64,000 nucleotides of DNA from CAYZMS01 sp964479625. Lineage in GTDB: Bacteria; Bacteroidota; Bacteroidia; Chitinophagales; Saprospiraceae. The stretch's first letter is position 1. Each line of letters starts with the position of its first letter. Below are positions 51,801 to 59,198 of the stretch, in pieces. Both the position numbers and the translations under genes were made by a program. The notes under the pieces were generated by a model. It was given only the letters and a program-made list of their open reading frames with translations, did not search any database and was not told the DNA's origin. Location of the stretch: the NCBI GenBank assembly GCA_964479625.1, contig CAYZMS010000003.1, forward strand, positions 124,001 to 188,000, written 5' to 3'.

Positions 51801-53201
51801 ATGCTTATGCAGCCCTATTTCACCAATGATGCCGTTGTACTCGGCCTTTTGCTGATCGTACTGGCGCTTGTTTTCAGGACAGCCAGCCTGGACCGTCCTT
51901 TCTGGAAACGCTTTTATACCTATGTTCCTGCCTTATTACTTTGTTATTTTTTGCCGGCTTTGCTGAACTGGCCTCTGGGACTGATCGCTCCTGCCTGGTA
52001 TGAAACAGGACTTATCGATTTTCTCCAGCAGGAATATGGGCTCAACTTAAATCCCAGTGCATCCTTGGCGGAAGTGGAAAACTTTTTAAACGAGCATGGG
52101 GTGGCTTTAAGCGAAGTGGCTTCTTTCAAACAAGAGTCCAGCTTATATTTTGTGGCTTCCCGTTACCTGCTGCCGGCCTCTTTGGTGTTGTTGTGTTTGA
52201 GCATTGACCTGAAGGGCGTGATCAATCTTGGGCCCAAAGCTATCATTATGTTCCTGGCGGGTACCCTGGGTATCATTTTGGGCGGCCCGGTGGCTGTGAT
52301 AGTTGTGGCCTACCTGGCTCCCGGCCTTATCCCGGTGACCCCGGATGAACTTTGGCGGGGCCTTTCTACCATAGCTGGAAGCTGGATCGGCGGGGGAGCC
52401 AACCAAACCGCGATGAAGGAAATTTTTAATGTAGATGATAACCTGTTTGCCACCATGATCATTGTTGATATTGTGGTGGCGAATATATGGCTGGGCTTTC
52501 TACTCTACGGAGCCAATATTTCAGAACGCATCGACAAACGCTTACGTGCGGATAATAGTGCCATTACAGATCTGAAAAAGAAAGTCGAAAATTTTCAGGC
52601 AACTGTGGCCAGGATTCCTACCACCACGGATGTTTTTATGTTGTTGGCTATTGCTTTTGGGGCAACTGCATTGGCCCATTGGGGAGCCATCAATATACAG
52701 GATTGGTTGGGTCCCTATGCCGATCGACTGGAAGCAATGCGATTAAACTCTCTTTTATCGGGCTTTTTCTGGTTGATCGTCATTGTGACCACCCTTGGTT
52801 TGATCTTTTCCTTCGTTCCCTGGCTAAAGCGCGTGGAGGGAGTAGGAGCTTCCCGCTGGGGTACGGTTTTTATTTATGTATTGGTCGCTACTATTGGTAT
52901 GAAAATGAATCTGGGGGAAGTTTTTCAGAACCTTGGTCTTTTCGCAGTGGGGATCATTTGGATGATCGTACATGTCATTATATTGCTGACTACAGCCGCT
53001 TTGATCAGGGCGCCCTTCTTCTTTGTGGCGGTGGGTAGCCAGGCGAATGTTGGTGGTGCGGCCTCTGCTCCGGTGGTCGCTTCTGCCTTCAGTCCTGCTT
53101 TGGCACCGGTAGGGGTTTTGATGGCGGTTATGGGGTATGCGCTGGGTACCTACGGTGCTATTCTTTGTGCATTGCTCATGCAGGCGTCTGCGGGTGGTTA
53201 A
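51801..53201 (+). CDS. DUF819-family membrane protein
   Basis: 466 residues with about 12 helices (AVVLGLLLIVLALVFRTA, LLCYFLPALLNWPLGLIAP, AIIMFLAGTLGIILGGPVAVIVVAYLAPGLI). The DUF819 signature is STIAGSWIGGGANQTAMKEIFNVDDNLFATMIIVD near 190-224, and PFFFVAVGSQANVGGAASAPVVASAFSPALAPVGVLMAVMGYALGTYGA near the end. The family may be a transporter; no substrate is known. Confidence 0.85.
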   Translation: MLMQPYFTNDAVVLGLLLIVLALVFRTASLDRPFWKRFYTYVPALLLCYFLPALLNWPLGLIAPAWYETGLIDFLQQEYGLNLNPSASLAEVENFLNEHGVALSEVASFKQESSLYFVASRYLLPASLVLLCLSIDLKGVINLGPKAIIMFLAGTLGIILGGPVAVIVVAYLAPGLIPVTPDELWRGLSTIAGSWIGGGANQTAMKEIFNVDDNLFATMIIVDIVVANIWLGFLLYGANISERIDKRLRADNSAITDLKKKVENFQATVARIPTTTDVFMLLAIAFGATALAHWGAINIQDWLGPYADRLEAMRLNSLLSGFFWLIVIVTTLGLIFSFVPWLKRVEGVGASRWGTVFIYVLVATIGMKMNLGEVFQNLGLFAVGIIWMIVHVIILLTTAALIRAPFFFVAVGSQANVGGAASAPVVASAFSPALAPVGVLMAVMGYALGTYGAILCALLMQASAGG

Positions 53202-53209
53202 TGGTGCAT

Positions 53210-54295
53210 TTAGTCGGTTGGTTGATTAAACCATTTTTTCAAGACTTCTTCCGCCATTTTTCCCTGCGGCGTGTAATCATTGGCACGGGATCTGCCGCGT
53301 CGGCTTTCGTAGGGATACCATTTCCAGGCAAAACCTCCTGCCCAGTAAGGTTTGCGGGAAAAAACCTGAAAAAGTGCCTCATAGCAATTGGCCTGCGCCT
53401 GCTCGTTATTCGTTAACTCATTGCGCTTTTTTTCCAGTACCCAGGTTTGGTAAGCCGCCTTGTTCACACTGAGGTAGCCGTATTCAGTGAAAATAACCGG
53501 CTTTCGATAGGTTTCCACAGTTTCTTCAATAACCGCAATATGGGGTTCCCAGGCTGCTTTAAGGCGTTCGACAGTTGGGGTTTCATCTTCACAGAGAGGA
53601 AAATAGGCATCAATCCCGATATAATCCAGATCATCCCAAAAAGGGACCAGTGGGAATTCGTCCCAATTTGCTGCGTACACCAGTTTTCCGGAGTATTTTT
53701 TTCGAATATCCCGTATCAACGCCCGCCAGAAGGATTCCCTTGGTTGAACGCTTTTTTTAAATTCTGTTCCTACGCAAAAAAGTGGAACCTCCATCTGCTC
53801 GGCTAATTCGACATAGGGCATCAGGTATTCCCGGTAGGTTCGCTCCCAGTTTTCCCAGTCTTCTTCTTTTTCGAAGTATAGATCACCTGGCCATGAATCG
53901 GGAAACCAGACTTGTGGTTTTAGCATGACCTGAATACCTGATGCATTCGCCAATTCAATCGTACGCTTTGCTCCTTCCTGGCCTTCACCCCACCAATAGT
54001 TTTGGCTATAATGGACAACGGTCTCCCCCGGCCGGGAAAATGCATAGGGAATGACGGCGATCCAGTCTGTTCCAAGAGCGGCAAGTTCCATCATGGGGTT
54101 ATCAGTGAAAGGACGTGGGGGAGCCACGAAGGAAAGTCCGTCCATTCGGGGAGAACCAGGAGCAGTGGATAAGGCTGCTGCGGTTTGCTTGCAGGCAGGC
54201 GGTAAAGCAATGACCAGCGTGGCCAGGGAGATCAATAAGAACTTCACGAATCTGTTGATCTTAAAGGAATGATCAGGCTTAGGGGATTTGGACAA
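53210..54295 (-). CDS. GH113-like glycoside hydrolase lipoprotein
   Basis: 361 residues. Lipoprotein signal with ISLATLVIALPPAC near 23-35. A TIM-barrel enzyme similar to GH113 beta-mannanases: WIAVIPYAFSRP, GIQVMLKPQVWFPDSWPGD, acid/base Glu in VPLFCVGTEFKKS, YIGIDAYFPL, and nucleophile Glu in VIFTEYGYLS. The substrate may be a beta-mannan, but GH113-like lipoproteins in Bacteroidetes are poorly studied. Its start overlaps the M23 gene by 52 bp. Confidence 0.75.
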   Translation of the reverse strand: MSKSPKPDHSFKINRFVKFLLISLATLVIALPPACKQTAAALSTAPGSPRMDGLSFVAPPRPFTDNPMMELAALGTDWIAVIPYAFSRPGETVVHYSQNYWWGEGQEGAKRTIELANASGIQVMLKPQVWFPDSWPGDLYFEKEEDWENWERTYREYLMPYVELAEQMEVPLFCVGTEFKKSVQPRESFWRALIRDIRKKYSGKLVYAANWDEFPLVPFWDDLDYIGIDAYFPLCEDETPTVERLKAAWEPHIAVIEETVETYRKPVIFTEYGYLSVNKAAYQTWVLEKKRNELTNNEQAQANCYEALFQVFSRKPYWAGGFAWKWYPYESRRGRSRANDYTPQGKMAEEVLKKWFNQPTD

Positions 54296-54942
54296 TTATT
54301 CGAAAAATACGCCTTTTCCGATACCCGGGCAACTCCTGGGTAGTCGCCCTGCTTTCCCTCCATATCCAGAATAATTTGAAAATGCAGGTGTGGGACCCAG
54401 CCCCCATTCTCGTGTGGAGCACCCAGGTGGCAAAGCAGGGCGCCGGTTGGCACCCGGTCTCCGGGCTTCCAAATTTGAAGGTCTTTTTGCTGAATATGCC
54501 CGTAAAGGGTAAAGAATGTTTTTTGTTCAAAGTGATGTTCAACAATTAAAGTCGCTCCATAATCCAACGGGTTGTCGTTGTATTGCAAACTGTGAACAAT
54601 GCCTTTGAAGGGAGCATAAACCGGGCAGCCTGCTTCCTGCCAGAGGTCAATACCCAGATGTATGTCACGGCTTTCAGTCTGGGCTCCGAAATGCGCGCTT
54701 TGCCGGTATAACTGCCGTCTTTCCAAATAGCCACCCCAGAGGACCTTTGCACTGGTCTCCTGTGTCCGTCGTTTGACAAAGGCCTCCAAGCCCTTAAAGG
54801 ATTGGAGGCCTTCCGGCTGCATATTGGTGTGCTTTACCGACAGGTCAATGGGGGCAAAGGCCTCCCTAGGAAAAGCACTGCCCATCAAGGGGGCCAAAAG
54901 CTTGGCGGCAGGTGGCTTCCAGTGGATGTTTTTTGTTCGCAT
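54244..54942 (-). CDS. M23-family (LytM) peptidase
   Basis: 232 residues. The LytM core is at about 90-200: HLGIDLWQEAGCPVYAPFKGIVHSL supplies the first zinc ligands (HxxxD), LYGHIQQKDLQIWKPGDRVPTG the middle, and PHLHFQII the HxH pair. All zinc ligands seem present, so it may cut peptidoglycan cross-bridges. No signal peptide is apparent, so it might be cytoplasmic or exported another way; it overlaps the following glycosidase gene by 52 bp. Confidence 0.8.
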   Translation of the reverse strand: MRTKNIHWKPPAAKLLAPLMGSAFPREAFAPIDLSVKHTNMQPEGLQSFKGLEAFVKRRTQETSAKVLWGGYLERRQLYRQSAHFGAQTESRDIHLGIDLWQEAGCPVYAPFKGIVHSLQYNDNPLDYGATLIVEHHFEQKTFFTLYGHIQQKDLQIWKPGDRVPTGALLCHLGAPHENGGWVPHLHFQIILDMEGKQGDYPGVARVSEKAYFSNNCPNPLSLIIPLRSTDS

Positions 54943-55150
54943 TTACAGAGTAGTAAGAGTTTAAATGATAGTCTATTTAATCAACGAATTCCGGCTGGCC
55001 TTTATAGATAGCAAGAGTTTGTACGGTGAAATAAAAAAGCATTGTGAATATCTCAAAATCAGACTTGTAAATCCGGGATATTTAATGAACTGATAATTAA
55101 AAGTTATTATTTTGCAATATTTTAAAAAATAAATAAAAATCTATTCTGAA

Positions 55151-55183
55151 TTTGAAATTTTGATTGGGTTTTATTTAAATTTG
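55151..55183 (+). promoter_or_regulatory. Full Bacteroidota-type promoter before the tRNA-like gene
   Basis: TTTG at 55151-55154 and TAAATTTG at 55176-55183 are 21 bases apart, fitting the -33/-7 pattern TTTG-N19-21-TAnnTTTG. The start site would be about 55190, some 54 bases before the tRNA-like acceptor stem. Surroundings are AT-rich. This is the best promoter in the window. Confidence 0.6.
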
Positions 55184-55243
55184 TCACAGACAAGGGCGGA
55201 AATGATTAAATATTTTTAAAGAATTGTGTCTTTGTTGAAAACT

Positions 55244-55352
55244 TGTGAGGTGGTGAAACAGGCAGCCACGCCCTCTGGTCTCGGGGGTGGGGAGTTTGGG
55301 AATCCCTTTCGGGAGGAACCACCCCATGAAGGTTCGAGTCCTTCCCTCACAG
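55244..55352 (+). tRNA. Class II tRNA-like gene with abnormal anticodon loop and oversized variable region
   Basis: A perfect 7-bp acceptor (TGTGAGG with CCTCACA, 55244-55250 and 55345-55351), a D arm with GTG/CAC and the GG pair in an 11-base loop, and a perfect 5-bp T arm (GAAGG-TTCGAGT-CCTTC) are visible. The anticodon arm can form CCCTC/GGGGG around TGGTCTC, which puts G rather than U at position 33 and GTC at 34-36; with a 9-base loop the triplet would be GGT. The variable region is about 40 nt, far longer than the usual 12-24. A rival 7-bp stem GGGGTGG/CCACCCC spans it. Leu/Ser-like in shape, but I cannot assign an amino acid. No CCA is encoded. Confidence 0.55.
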
Positions 55353-55420
55353 CAAATAGCAAATATTATGGTTTGAAAGCGAAGGTTCAAAAGGCAAGTT
55401 TGTCATTTTTTACCTTTTAA

Positions 55421-55462
55421 AAAAGGGTGCAAGTAAAGTCTGGGTTGCACCCTTTTTCTTTT
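55421..55462 (+). terminator. Rho-independent terminator after the tRNA-like gene
   Basis: AAAGGGTGCAA pairs with TTGCACCCTTT across a 12-base loop, followed by a T-rich run. It ends a transcript that starts at the promoter at 55151-55183 and covers the tRNA-like gene, about 270 bases in all. Confidence 0.75.
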
Positions 55463-55703
55463 ACTACAAAATCACTTTTCTTGACTTTCGGATCTGTGCA
55501 AAATATGTTTGGTTTTTAGCACGCCTTGTGAAATAAACAGCTAAGTTGCTAATTTTTGAAAAAATCACGAAGTGGTTGCAAATTATTAAATACTTATATA
55601 AATTTGTTAAGCATGTTTATGGTTAGAACGCTGTAGAAAGCGCTGGGGGGGTCAGATTCTTTTCACCGGGCGAAAAAAACTGACTCCTCTCTGCTTTTTA
55701 AGT

Positions 55704-55748
55704 AACAAGAAAAGGGCTATTGCGATTCGCAATAGCCCTTTTCTTGTT
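55704..55748. terminator. 22-bp perfect hairpin
   Basis: AACAAGAAAAGGGCTATTGCGA pairs completely with its copy on the other arm across a single T. The stem ends in A/T-rich flanks on both sides, so it can end transcription in either direction. No gene lies directly on its left within 300 bases, other than the tRNA-like transcript. Confidence 0.65.
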
Positions 55749-55758
55749 TAAAAAAGAA

Positions 55759-55815
55759 GCTGCCCTTGCCTATTTGTTTCTAGTGAGTGTAAAGTTTACG
55801 CCTGGCAAGGGCAGC
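55759..55815 (-). terminator. 12-bp inverted repeat with 33-base loop
   Basis: GCTGCCCTTGCC at 55759-55770 pairs with GGCAAGGGCAGC at 55804-55815. It lies 85 bases downstream of the stop of the HD-domain gene (minus strand), so it may be part of that gene's terminator, or an unknown RNA structure. On the minus strand the left arm is followed by TTCTTTTTT. Confidence 0.5.
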
Positions 55816-55899
55816 CTAAGAAATGTTACCAGATATCATCAAACTCACCCTTAATACGAACGGAATGAACAATACGCTGCCTACTAAAAAGCTTATTTT

Positions 55900-56502
55900 T
55901 TAAAAAGGAGCGTTGAATGAGGGAGATGTTGCTTTTAGTTGCAGCAAATGGCGGGCTTTTCTTTCCCTTCTGCGCTTGATATTGCTAGGGGTAAAATAGT
56001 GATGGCGCTCGAGGAAACGGATCTGGATCTGATTCCAGGAGGCGCCGGTAGGCAGTTGCCGGGTCGCAATTAACTCCTTGTAAAGTAATTTCGCACGGTA
56101 ATGAAAATCCGGCCGACCCAGGTAATCCAGGTCTGCATCACAAAGGATGGCCTCCAGTTTATTGTTCGGGCATTGGGGTACCCGGGTTGCCATGATAAGC
56201 TTTGCGATAGTCTCAATGTCTTTCGGTAAATAATCGTACCGGGGAAGCACCTTGCGCACCAATCGGGCACTAATGGATTCATGCAACTCAGGAGTCCGGG
56301 TATTTAAAAAACCACTGTCGTGGTAAAGAGCAGCCGTTTTGACCAATAAAGTATCATGAGGAGAGATATGTTCCAAACGGCATAGCTCTTCACTGACCCA
56401 GAGAACATCGCGTGTATGTTCCAGGGAATGGTAAGTCAAATAAGCAGGTAGTTCTCTTTCAAGCCTATTTAAAATATAGGCTTTGGCAGCGTGGTAATTC
56501 AT
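55900..56502 (-). CDS. HD-domain phosphohydrolase
   Basis: 200 residues. Metal-dependent HD hydrolase motifs in order: YHSLEHTRDVLWVSEELC (first His, near 23-40), TAALYHDSGFLNTRTPELHE (HD pair near 61-62) and CDADLDYLGRPDF near 131-143. This order matches small HD proteins that act on nucleotides or signalling nucleotides. Substrate unknown. No regulatory domain is fused. It follows the DUF4920 gene on the same strand with a 52-bp gap. Confidence 0.82.
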   Translation of the reverse strand: MNYHAAKAYILNRLERELPAYLTYHSLEHTRDVLWVSEELCRLEHISPHDTLLVKTAALYHDSGFLNTRTPELHESISARLVRKVLPRYDYLPKDIETIAKLIMATRVPQCPNNKLEAILCDADLDYLGRPDFHYRAKLLYKELIATRQLPTGASWNQIQIRFLERHHYFTPSNIKRRRERKARHLLQLKATSPSFNAPF

Positions 56503-56554
56503 CCACCTTTCTTTTCTGTTTTTCTTGTATTAATCCAAGGCTCCTCGATTTGCC

Positions 56555-57031
56555 TTATTTTTCGTCCAGCAAGTACACTCCCGAGGCCAGGAAACTCCAT
56601 TTCTCTTCTGGTTCAGTGATCGCTTCGATCTCCTCTTTGGACTTTCCGGCATCCTCTGCATAATGGCGAAGGTCATCTACGGAGACAGTTTCACGGAACA
56701 CATATCCATGGGCAATCACCTGGCGGTCGGCGATATCCTTTGGCATAAAGAAGCCATAATCTTTGAAGCGAACCATCATGGATTCGGCCGTATCTTTCCC
56801 TTGAATGTTCATCCAGCAGCCTTTCATCTGGCAAACTTCTGTGACAGAAGCCTGTACCGTTACCACCAGGGAATCCTGCCCTTGTGCTTTTTCCAGCATA
56901 GATTCAAAAGCCACTGCATTTTCCGTTACAAAAGGTTCGCCAAAAAACGCTCCCTGAGCGGTCAGTGAGAAAGTAGCTCCCAACAAAAAGCAAGATAGTA
57001 CTGTGGTCAAGAAAGTTTTTTTGTTTGTCAT
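56555..57031 (-). CDS. DUF4920 protein
   Basis: 158 residues with signal peptide (FLTTVLSCFLLGATFSLTAQG). The DUF4920 core reads FGEPFVTENAVAFESML, VVTVQASVTEVCQMKGCWMNIQG, and DYGFFMPKDIADRQVIAHGYVFRETVSVDDLRHYAEDAG. The CxxxxCW motif may bind a metal or be redox-active. A small periplasmic protein, common in Bacteroidetes, with no known job. Confidence 0.8.
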   Translation of the reverse strand: MTNKKTFLTTVLSCFLLGATFSLTAQGAFFGEPFVTENAVAFESMLEKAQGQDSLVVTVQASVTEVCQMKGCWMNIQGKDTAESMMVRFKDYGFFMPKDIADRQVIAHGYVFRETVSVDDLRHYAEDAGKSKEEIEAITEPEEKWSFLASGVYLLDEK

Positions 57032-57491
57032 CAGGACTACAATTTTTAGGATTGATATAAAGATTTAAATATTTAACAGCAGTGAGGCTAAAATTACCGC
57101 TTTACCTTCAGATTTTCTCCTTCTTTTAACGGTTTATATGGTTCTTAACGTATAATAAAACATTTAAACCGTTCTGCTAACATTAGTAGCCGTATCCTTA
57201 ATGTGGTGAATCGAAGCAATAAAAATTCAATTCACTTGTTGATATTGTAATTGGAATTATATGAGCGATTCGGAATGCCAATCGCTGAAAAGCCACTAAA
57301 AAAGAAGCACTATATAGAAACATTACCCTTTTCAATGTTCAGCATATCCTGTTTGTTTCCGGTCAAGATCATTGTTGGAACAATGGATATACATGCTGCT
57401 GTAAAGCGTTGCCGCCTTTCCGACTTTCTAGGCAAGGTAGGTAATTCATGACACCGGAACCAGTATAAGTTCTTAAACAGAAACATTGGGT
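57032..57491. other. Divergent intergenic region, no gene seen
   Basis: 460 bases between DUF4920 and the first MORN-caspase gene. AT-rich. A frame at 57251-57451 yields a peptide with no known family and I do not support it. No clear -7 box or hairpin is seen. Confidence 0.35.
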
Positions 57492-59159
57492 ATGACAAGG
57501 GTACTGTTAATTGTGCTATTCGGCATAGTGGAAGTTTATGGTCTACAGGGGCAATTCACCTGTGTTAAGGGAAATTGTTATGACGGCCATGGGCAGGCGC
57601 TTTTCCCTTCTGGTGACCAGTATGAAGGAAGCTTTGAGGGAGGGAAGATTAATGGACTGGGCGTGATCTTTTTTTCGAATGGAGATCGCTACAGCGGTAA
57701 CTGGAAAGATAATTTTCGACAAGGAGGAGGACGGTTCACTTTCCAGGATGGTAGTGAATATTTTGGGGATTTTGTCCGAAATGCAATGGAAGGCCGTGGG
57801 TCAATGAAGTATGCCAACGGCGTCTTCTACGAAGGAGATTGGGTGCAAAACTATCCCCACGGCTTCGGCAACATGACCTTTGCCAGCGGAAATCGCTACG
57901 AAGGTAATTTTGTGAAGGGAAGAATAGAAGGGAAGGGCATCATGTATTATGCTGACAGTCGAATGTATGAAGGTAGTTGGTTCGATAATAAATACCACGG
58001 AGAAGGAGTACTGACCCTGGCTGATGGAAGCCGTAGGGAAGGTATCTGGGAGAGTGGAGAATGGGTACAATCGATCCAGCATGATCTTGGCAGTAAGCCT
58101 ATTGCCGTTCGCCCTTGGGATACCGTTTCTTTACGTAACTGTAACCTGGAATATTGCGAAGCCGGCCTGGGCTCTTTCCTATATCCTAATGGTGCACATT
58201 ACACGGGCATGTTCTCAAAAGGTCGGCCCCAGGGGGAAGGCCGAATCGTTTATCCAGAAGGTGATGAATACGAAGGGGGCTGGAAGGGCGATCAACCCGA
58301 AGGCCGTGGAACCATGTACTATCGCAGTGGCCGTATCCTGAAAGCGGTATGGCGGGCCGGCCAGCCCAATGAAGTGATCATGGAGCGAGGCCCAGTTAGC
58401 GTAGTAGACCTGGAAGAGGTAGAAGACAATATCACCCGTGGGGTTAAAGTTTGGGCAGTGATCGTCGGGGCAGCCCAGTACCGGCATTTGCCGGCTCTGC
58501 GTTATACTGACGACGATGCTTACCAGATTTATGCCTTCTTGAGATCGCCTCAGGGCGGTGCCCTTCCAGATGACCAGATCCGCCTGCTGGTTGATGAAGA
58601 TGCCACGCGGGGGGCTGTGCTGGGAGCCATGCACCAACTTTTTGACCAGGCCGATGCCAACGATGCCATCTTGTTCTATTTTTCGGGACATGGGGTCGAA
58701 GGCGCATTTTTGCCGATCGATTTTGACGGGTTCAACAATCGCCTGATGCATGAAGAGCTACGGGCTATTATTGACCAAAGTCCGGCAAAGCACAAACTCG
58801 TACTGGCCGACGCCTGTCATTCGGGCAGTTATTTTCGGGCAAGGTCCTCGGTACAATCGATCCTGGATCAGTATTATACGGCCTTTGCCCAGTCAACAGG
58901 TGGCCTGGCACTTCTGCTATCCTCTAAAGGGGAGGAGTATTCTTTGGAGGATGGCGGCTTGCGTTCCGGCGTGTTTAGCCACTTCCTGATCAAAGGGCTG
59001 AAAGGGCCTGCCGATCGCAACCTGGACAAAGTGGTTACCGTAGAAGAGTTGCACCGTTATATTCAAAGTAATGTAGCCACCTACACGGGCAATGTGCAGA
59101 ACCCGGTTTTAATGGGAGCCTTTGATCCTGAAATGCCCATAGGGGTGATTCGAAGATAA
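57492..59159 (+). CDS. Secreted MORN-repeat caspase-family protein 1
   Basis: 555 residues. Signal peptide MTRVLLIVLFGIVEVYGLQG from ATG 57492 (a TTG two codons earlier is less likely). About ten MORN repeats in two blocks at roughly 25-185 and 220-290: NGLGVIFFSNGDRYSGNW, EGRGSMKYANGVFYEGDW, QGEGRIVYPEGDEYEGGW. A caspase-like peptidase C14 domain follows from about 317: VWAVIVGAAQYRHLPALRYTDDDAY, catalytic His400 in YFSGHGVEG and Cys442 in ADACHSGS. MORN repeats may contact membranes or proteins. It would act outside the cytoplasm, unlike most bacterial caspases. A paralogue follows in 39 bp. Confidence 0.9.
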   Translation: MTRVLLIVLFGIVEVYGLQGQFTCVKGNCYDGHGQALFPSGDQYEGSFEGGKINGLGVIFFSNGDRYSGNWKDNFRQGGGRFTFQDGSEYFGDFVRNAMEGRGSMKYANGVFYEGDWVQNYPHGFGNMTFASGNRYEGNFVKGRIEGKGIMYYADSRMYEGSWFDNKYHGEGVLTLADGSRREGIWESGEWVQSIQHDLGSKPIAVRPWDTVSLRNCNLEYCEAGLGSFLYPNGAHYTGMFSKGRPQGEGRIVYPEGDEYEGGWKGDQPEGRGTMYYRSGRILKAVWRAGQPNEVIMERGPVSVVDLEEVEDNITRGVKVWAVIVGAAQYRHLPALRYTDDDAYQIYAFLRSPQGGALPDDQIRLLVDEDATRGAVLGAMHQLFDQADANDAILFYFSGHGVEGAFLPIDFDGFNNRLMHEELRAIIDQSPAKHKLVLADACHSGSYFRARSSVQSILDQYYTAFAQSTGGLALLLSSKGEEYSLEDGGLRSGVFSHFLIKGLKGPADRNLDKVVTVEELHRYIQSNVATYTGNVQNPVLMGAFDPEMPIGVIRR

Positions 59160-59198
59160 TTTTCATTTTTTCCCAAACCGACCATTTGGTCGACTGAT

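Larger units (their letters stand above)
54943..55899. other. 957-bp non-coding region rich in RNA structures
   Basis: Contains no supported protein gene. It holds the promoter at 55151-55183, the tRNA-like gene, its terminator, and the two hairpins at 55704 and 55759. The stretch 55463-55703 has no recognised feature; it is AT-rich with one G8 run near 55645. The region 54943-55150 is also AT-rich with nothing recognised. Confidence 0.5.

Noticed and set aside
55244..55352. The tRNA-like gene as tmRNA or tRNA-Sec
   Set aside because: Too short for tmRNA with no tag frame; acceptor has 7 bp and no TCA anticodon, so tRNA-Sec does not fit.
57251..57451. 66-codon ORF in the gap before the MORN-caspase pair
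   Set aside because: No start context, no family, and no coupling with a neighbour.
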